64,000 bases of DNA from Dendrobium chrysotoxum (lineage: Eukaryota; Streptophyta; Magnoliopsida; Asparagales; Orchidaceae): NCBI GenBank assembly GCA_019925795.1, contig CM034310.1:25076520-25140519 (forward strand), read 5' to 3'. The position numbers were made by a program, and so were the translations under genes. The notes under the pieces were generated by a model, which worked only from the letters and a program-made list of their open reading frames with translations, was not told the DNA's origin and made no database searches. Position 1 is the stretch's first letter. Every line of letters starts with the position of its first letter. Positions 59,449-64,000 of the stretch are shown in pieces.

Positions 59449-60951
59449 TGATACTTTGTGAGGGTGGTTAAACTCTATAGAATTAGTCCCGAGGCTAACC
59501 AAGAGGGGGGGGGGGGGGGTGAATTGGATATTTTAAAAAACTTTCTTTAAAGAAAAAGAAAATCCCCTTCTTAAAGCTTTTTCAACATCTGAAAATAGAT
59601 AATCAATACAACATAATATCAATCACAATTTTCAACCAAGCAGTTATATCCAAAAATAGAAGCAGAAAATAAAGTGCGAAAAAAATAAAATAAAAAAGAA
59701 CACACTAGATTTATAGTGGTTCGGTCCAACCTGACCTACGTCTACTCTCCGGAGGCACCCTCCGAGTATTGCACTAAACCTTTAGTGACTCTCCTTTAGC
59801 CCCCATAGCTAGGCGGAGAAGCCTTTACAAAATCACTTCCACCTTCCCCGGTACGGCGGAGTAGCCGGGTCTTTTGACACCAAAGAGATCTTCTTCTTCC
59901 CAAAATTTTCCTCAAGACGAATCTTGAATCCGATGGTACTAAGGTGCAAGCTTGCCGGAGCAACCGTGTGAAATCCCCTCCACACTCCCTTGAAACCCCC
60001 TCCAAGGATCTTCTCCCTCTTAAACTCCACCCTTTCCTCTCTCCCTTTCAAGTTCTCTCTTCAAGTTTTCTCCAGAAGAATGAAGACACGATGGCTGCCA
60101 AAGACACTTACCAAGTGCCTTGAGAAAGCTTAAATATAGGGCTCCAAAAATCCTAGAAACTCAATTCTGGTGACAAATATAGTCCAATACGATCCCAAGA
60201 TCGTCCAGTACGATGTACTTAAATAGAGAGCTTCAGAAAACCATAAAAACTCAATTCTGACGCCAAATATCGTCTAGTACGATAGCAGGATCTTCCAAGA
60301 CGATGTGCATAATTTGACCTGATAGCCCAGGATGATCACCAGATAGTCCAGGACAATCAGTTCAAATTTGTACTGATCATCCAGGACGATTCTAAGATTG
60401 TCCAGGATGATTATGTGATCGTCCAGTACAATCAGAATATCAAATTAAGCAGATTTGATTGACTAATCATAGGATTAATTTAGACAACATTATCATAGAT
60501 CATCCAATACGATGTATATCGTCCTGGATGATTAGAACAAAATTGAAATCTTGCCTAAATTATGATTGGCGGCTTTTTTTTCATAATCATAAAGGATCGT
60601 CCTGGACGATATAAATCATCCATTACGATTAGTTCAAAAATTGAACATCTGGTTTTAACTAAATCTCACTCCCTTGAGTGTGTGTGCATGGTCACCAAGC
60701 TAGCAAATACCTTTACAGGACTTGACTCAAGAAATCAAAAATTACATCAATGAATATTACAGACTCTTTGCAGCATAACCTATTCTACCCTAATCTTGAG
60801 CTCTGATTCTTCGTTGGATGGTGCATAGTGTTTCTGAAATGTTAGTATACACATAAACAAGTATAAAATAAAAATATTAGGAGACATAAAGATACGAGCC
60901 ATAATGTTTGCTATCATCAAAAGCATAAACTCGTGAGCTCGAGTCGCAACA
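59449..60951 (-). repeat. 3' LTR of the gag-only copia element
   Basis: U3 lies at the right (minus-strand start TGTTGCGACTCGAGCTCACG) and carries repeated ATCGTCC.G.ACGAT-like motifs (60180-60640). A TATA box CCTATATTTA lies at 60131-60140 (-). R/U5 is toward 59449. A run of 15 G lies at 59505-59519. Confidence 0.88.
60131..60140 (-). promoter_or_regulatory. TATA box of the copia LTR promoter
   Basis: Minus strand CCTATATTTA, just downstream of the repeated U3 motif and upstream of the transcribed part. The related solo LTR has TATAAAAAC in the same place. Confidence 0.55.
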
Positions 60952-60966
60952 ATCTCCCCCTTTTTG
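60952..60966 (-). other. Polypurine tract
   Basis: Minus strand AAAAAGGGGGAGATT next to the LTR start, with CATCATC before it, the arrangement typical of plant Ty1/copia. It primes plus-strand DNA synthesis. Confidence 0.85.
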
Positions 60967-62289
60967 ATGATGACAAATATTACTGGTTGAATTTGCAAAC
61001 TAAAAATATTTTCTCCTAGTCTCTCCCTCACTAAGATAAAAAATTTTAAAAATAGGAAAAAACATAATTTTTTTCTTTTTAATTTTTTATTTTAAAACAA
61101 AAATAAAACAAACCGAAAAAGATAAACTAAACAAATACAATACAAAAATATTAGTATGTTCAAATACAACATAAATACAACAGTACGTTCTCCCGCGTTG
61201 ATATTATCAAAAAGAAGAGGAGCAAATAAAACAAAACAAACAAAAAACAGACTAGAAGATCAAACAATCCCTGATCTAGTGAAGGTGATGTTTTAGAAGA
61301 ATCAGTTTGAAATTTTAAAATTTTCTTGAAATGAGAAAATTACTTCTTGATTTTTTTAAAAAATTTTAGTAAGACATGTATTGACCACGCATAATCTCAG
61401 AAATATTAGAGATTCAAAAATTGTTAATCCAAACTCAGGTTCCTTAAGGACTAAAAAACTTTTTAAAGCAAATATTTATATCCAGGAATACATTAGGGAA
61501 GGAAATAAATCTTTTTAAAATTTCTTTCATGAAATATATTTAATAAAAGATTAATGCAAAAATGGTGAATCAAAGCTCATGATTTTTAAACTCAAGTATC
61601 GAAAATATCAATAGATATAAGAGTTTTCTTAAGATTTAAAAAGTATAAGAAAGGTAAGCTAACTCATTGTGGGCTCATTTTGTGTCTCTTTTCTTTTTAC
61701 AAATATGCTTCATTTTTGTAATTTTAAAGACTAAAGAAAACTCAATCTAGTGACAAAAAAAATAGCTTGATTAATAAAATAATGAAGTGGATTCAACAAA
61801 TTGCAAAATATCCTTATGAGATAGAGAAAATATAGGGAGATGAAAAAAGTTCAGTTTCAAAATTCAATTTATAATTTGATGAAAATTTTGAATCAAAAGT
61901 GAAGTAGCCTCATTAAAGAAATGAGATAGAGAGACAAAATCATAAATTTTCTTCCTTTGATTGATTTTAGAGAAGTCAACCAAAACTTACATAAAATTTC
62001 AATAAAATAGGAGGTAGATTTTTTATTTTTAGAAAAAATGATCTTTGAAAAATGATTTGATTTTTTAAAGCATATATAAAATAAAATGTGATATGTGTAT
62101 TAATCAGAGAAACTACATAAATAACATGGAGATTAATTTAAAATTTAAAAGAAAAACATAAAATAATAAGAAAAATCAAACATAAAGAAAACACATAAAA
62201 TAAACATAAATGCAACGAATAAAAATATCCATGCATATAAAAATAAATAAACACACAAACAAGGCTTTAAACATAATCTTGCTCCTGAT

Positions 62290-63266
62290 CTGATGATTCA
62301 GAAGCTAGGTTTGCCTAGGAGATTTTTTGCTTTTTATCATTTGCCCTTTTTATATAGAGTTTTTAAGTTCGGGCAATCATTTTTCATATGTCTGAATTTC
62401 CTACATCCAAAGCAAATAACGTCAGAGGAAATCTTAGTATTCTTATCATTTTTATCTTTATTTCACTTTTGTTGATGCTTATGCTTGTGCTTTAGTAGAT
62501 TTTCCAATTTGCTCGTTACTGATGTTAATTCTTCACTTTCATCATCTATTAAGCTACTTTCATCCATGTCTTCAGCATTTAGCACTATCATTTTTCTTGC
62601 ATCCACAAGTCTTTGACTCACAGTTTGCTCGTAGGTAATGAGTGAGCCAATCAGATTATCAATAGAATAATCATTCAAATTTTTTTATTCACAAATAACA
62701 ACTTTGGCATCAAAATTATCAAGTAAACAACGTAGAATTTTATTGACCTTTTCAGAGTTTGAAAATTCTTTACCTAAAGCATTTAATAATATCACAATTT
62801 GAGTAAACCTAGTATACATGTCTAAAATCGTCTCATAAGATTTCATGCAAAAAAGTTCATAATCATGTATTAGAATATTTAACTTAGATTTTTTAACTTC
62901 ACTAGTACCTTCATATATAATGCATAGTTTATCCTAAATTTACTTGTCAGTAGTGCATGTGGATACTAACATACAATCCTCAGAATTTAAAGCATAGAAA
63001 AAACAGTTCAAACATTTAGCATTCAATTGAGCATTGATTTTTTCTGCTCTACTCCATTCATTAAAAGGAATATCAATTTTAATTTCATCTAAAACACGTG
63101 ACGGTACAGAATAATCAGTTTGAATCATATGTCACATTCGATAATCTATTGATTTCAAGAAAGTAGACATGCGAATTTTCCAAAAATTAAAAGAAATATT
63201 TTTAAATGAAGGTGGTCGGGTGATTGAATATCCTTCCGCAATATTACGATTTTCAAAATTAGCCAT
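62290..63266 (-). pseudogene. Copia gag, broken by a few stops
   Basis: Starts ATGGCTAATTTTG at 63266. It reads through a UBN2/retrotran-gag-type domain (FWKIRMSTFLKSIDYRM; SRAEKINAQLNAKCLNCFFY; IIYEGTSEVKKSKLNIL; RFTQIVI) to a CCHC knuckle CFGCRKFRHMKNDC (62414-62373). Stops interrupt it near 63131 (TGA for the usual Trp), 62939 and 62680. The protein would form the virus-like particle. No pol follows. Confidence 0.85.
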
Positions 63267-63308
63267 GGATTTTTTTTCAAAAATTTTCTAAAACTTGATT
63301 TTATCAAT

Positions 63309-63323
63309 CCCGCTCTGATACCA
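63309..63323 (-). other. Primer-binding site for initiator tRNA-Met
   Basis: Minus strand TGGTATCAGAGCGGG, two bases inside the 5' LTR. Complementary to the 3' end of tRNA-iMet, which starts minus-strand synthesis. Confidence 0.93.
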
Positions 63324-63325
63324 CT

Positions 63326-64000
63326 TGAAAGTTCGTGAGAGTGGTTAAACCCTATAGAATTAGTCCCGATGCTAACCAAGAGGGGGGGAGGAGGGTGAAT
63401 TGGATATTTTAAAAAACCTTCTTTCAAGAAAAAGAAAAATCCCCTTTTTAAAGTTTTTTCAACATCTGAAAACAGATAATCAATACAACGTAATATCAAT
63501 CTCAGATTTTCAACCAAGTAGTTATATCCAAAATTAAAAGCGGAAAATAAAGTGCGGAAAAAATAAAATCAGAAAGAACACACCAGATTTATAGTGGTTC
63601 GGTTCAACCTGACCTACGTCTACTCCTCGGAGGCACCCTCCGAGTATTGCATTAAACCTTTAGTGACTTTCATTTAGCCCCCCATAGCTAAGCGGAGAAG
63701 CCTTTACAAAATCACTTCCACCTTCCTCGGTGCGGCGGAGTAGCCAGGTCCTTTGACACCAAAGAGATCTTCTTCTTCCCAAAACTTCCCTCAAGACGAA
63801 CCTTGAATCCGAAGGTACTAAGGTGCAAGCTTGCCGGAGCAACCGTGTGAAATCCCCTCGACACTCCCTTGAAACCCCCTCCAAGGATCTTCTCCCTCTC
63901 AAACTCCACCCTTTCTTCTCTCCCTTTCAAGTTCTCTCTTCAAGTTTTCTCCAGAAGAACGAAGACACAATGGCTGTCAAAGACACTTACCAAGTGTCTT
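63326..64000 (-). repeat. 5' LTR of the copia element (partial)
   Basis: Matches 59449-60115 almost throughout. The window ends before the TATA box and U3 are reached. Confidence 0.9.

Larger units (their letters stand above)
59449..64000 (-). mobile_element. Gag-only Ty1/copia retrotransposon (TR-GAG-like), 5' LTR cut by window end
   Basis: The 3' LTR is 59449-60951 (1503 bases; TGTTGC...TATCA on the minus strand). The polypurine tract is at 60952-60966, the internal region 60967-63308, the primer site 63309-63323, and the 5' LTR from 63326 onward. LTRs agree over most of the comparable ~670 bases with scattered differences. The only coding content is gag; no protease, integrase, RT or RNase H was seen. 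Terminal-repeat elements with gag only have been described as TR-GAG. The region 60990-62290 is AT-rich and noncoding. It probably still has the signals to be packaged by a relative. Confidence 0.85.

Noticed and set aside
1..64000. tRNA, rRNA, CRISPR, operons or organelle DNA inserts
   Set aside because: None seen; TATCAGAGC stretches are retroelement primer sites, not tRNA genes.

Overview
This is nuclear DNA from a flowering plant. It carries spliced genes with GT-AG introns, a chloroplast-targeting leader exon, and a dense mix of plant transposons: Ty3/gypsy of a Tat-like lineage and of a chromovirus lineage, Ty1/copia with the tRNA-iMet primer site, an L1-type LINE with RNase H, RTE-type LINEs, hAT and Ds-like elements, and a Tourist-like MITE. 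A non-grass monocot is plausible from the flavour of the repeats, but that is a guess. There are no bacterial features, rRNA, CRISPR arrays or recognisable tRNA genes.

Layout. 1-~7.6 kb: the 3' part of a Ty3/gypsy element. The integrase C-terminus (+) is followed by a remarkable run of small hairpins, then a five-exon Plant Mobile Domain (PMD) gene carried antisense (-); all five exons join in frame. 7.6-9.7 kb: AT-rich DNA and a ~42-bp degenerate tandem array. 9.75-12.24 kb: a decayed BED-finger hAT transposase gene (-). 12.4-15.0 kb: three copies of a short LTR, two of which bound a coding-free element. 15.8-22.1 kb: RTE-LINE debris (-) with a Ds-like insertion at 19.9-20.7 kb. 22.9-28.6 kb: host gene 1, the C-terminal eight exons of a DAWDLE/SNIP1-type FHA protein (+); its Arg/Ser-rich N-terminal exon is not in the window. 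30.1-36.9 kb: a full-length but frameshifted L1-type LINE (+) with an 18-bp target duplication. 37.6-46.1 kb: a deep nest, with a gag-only LTR element (-) whose one LTR holds a Ds-like element and whose other LTR is split by hAT debris; that debris holds an RTE-LINE fragment, which in turn holds a third Ds-like element. The Ds-like element at 38.3-39.0 kb has captured part of a chloroplast FtsH1/FtsH5-type protease gene. 47.6-49.4 kb: a solo LTR. 50.5-58.3 kb: host gene 2, the first two exons of a chloroplast RNA pseudouridine synthase 6-like gene (+), separated by a 7.5-kb intron filled with a MITE, a hAT derivative and rearranged chromovirus pieces. 59.3-64.0 kb: a copia RNase H scrap interrupted by a gag-only Ty1/copia (TR-GAG-like) element (-) whose 5' LTR runs off the window.

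How it works together. Only the two + strand host genes and possibly the PMD gene look capable of making intact products. Everything else is mobile DNA in various stages of decay, and the target-site duplications let much of the insertion order be read directly. The most notable observations are the intact-looking PMD gene inside a retrotransposon, the hairpin array at its 3' border, and the FtsH capture by a Ds-like element.
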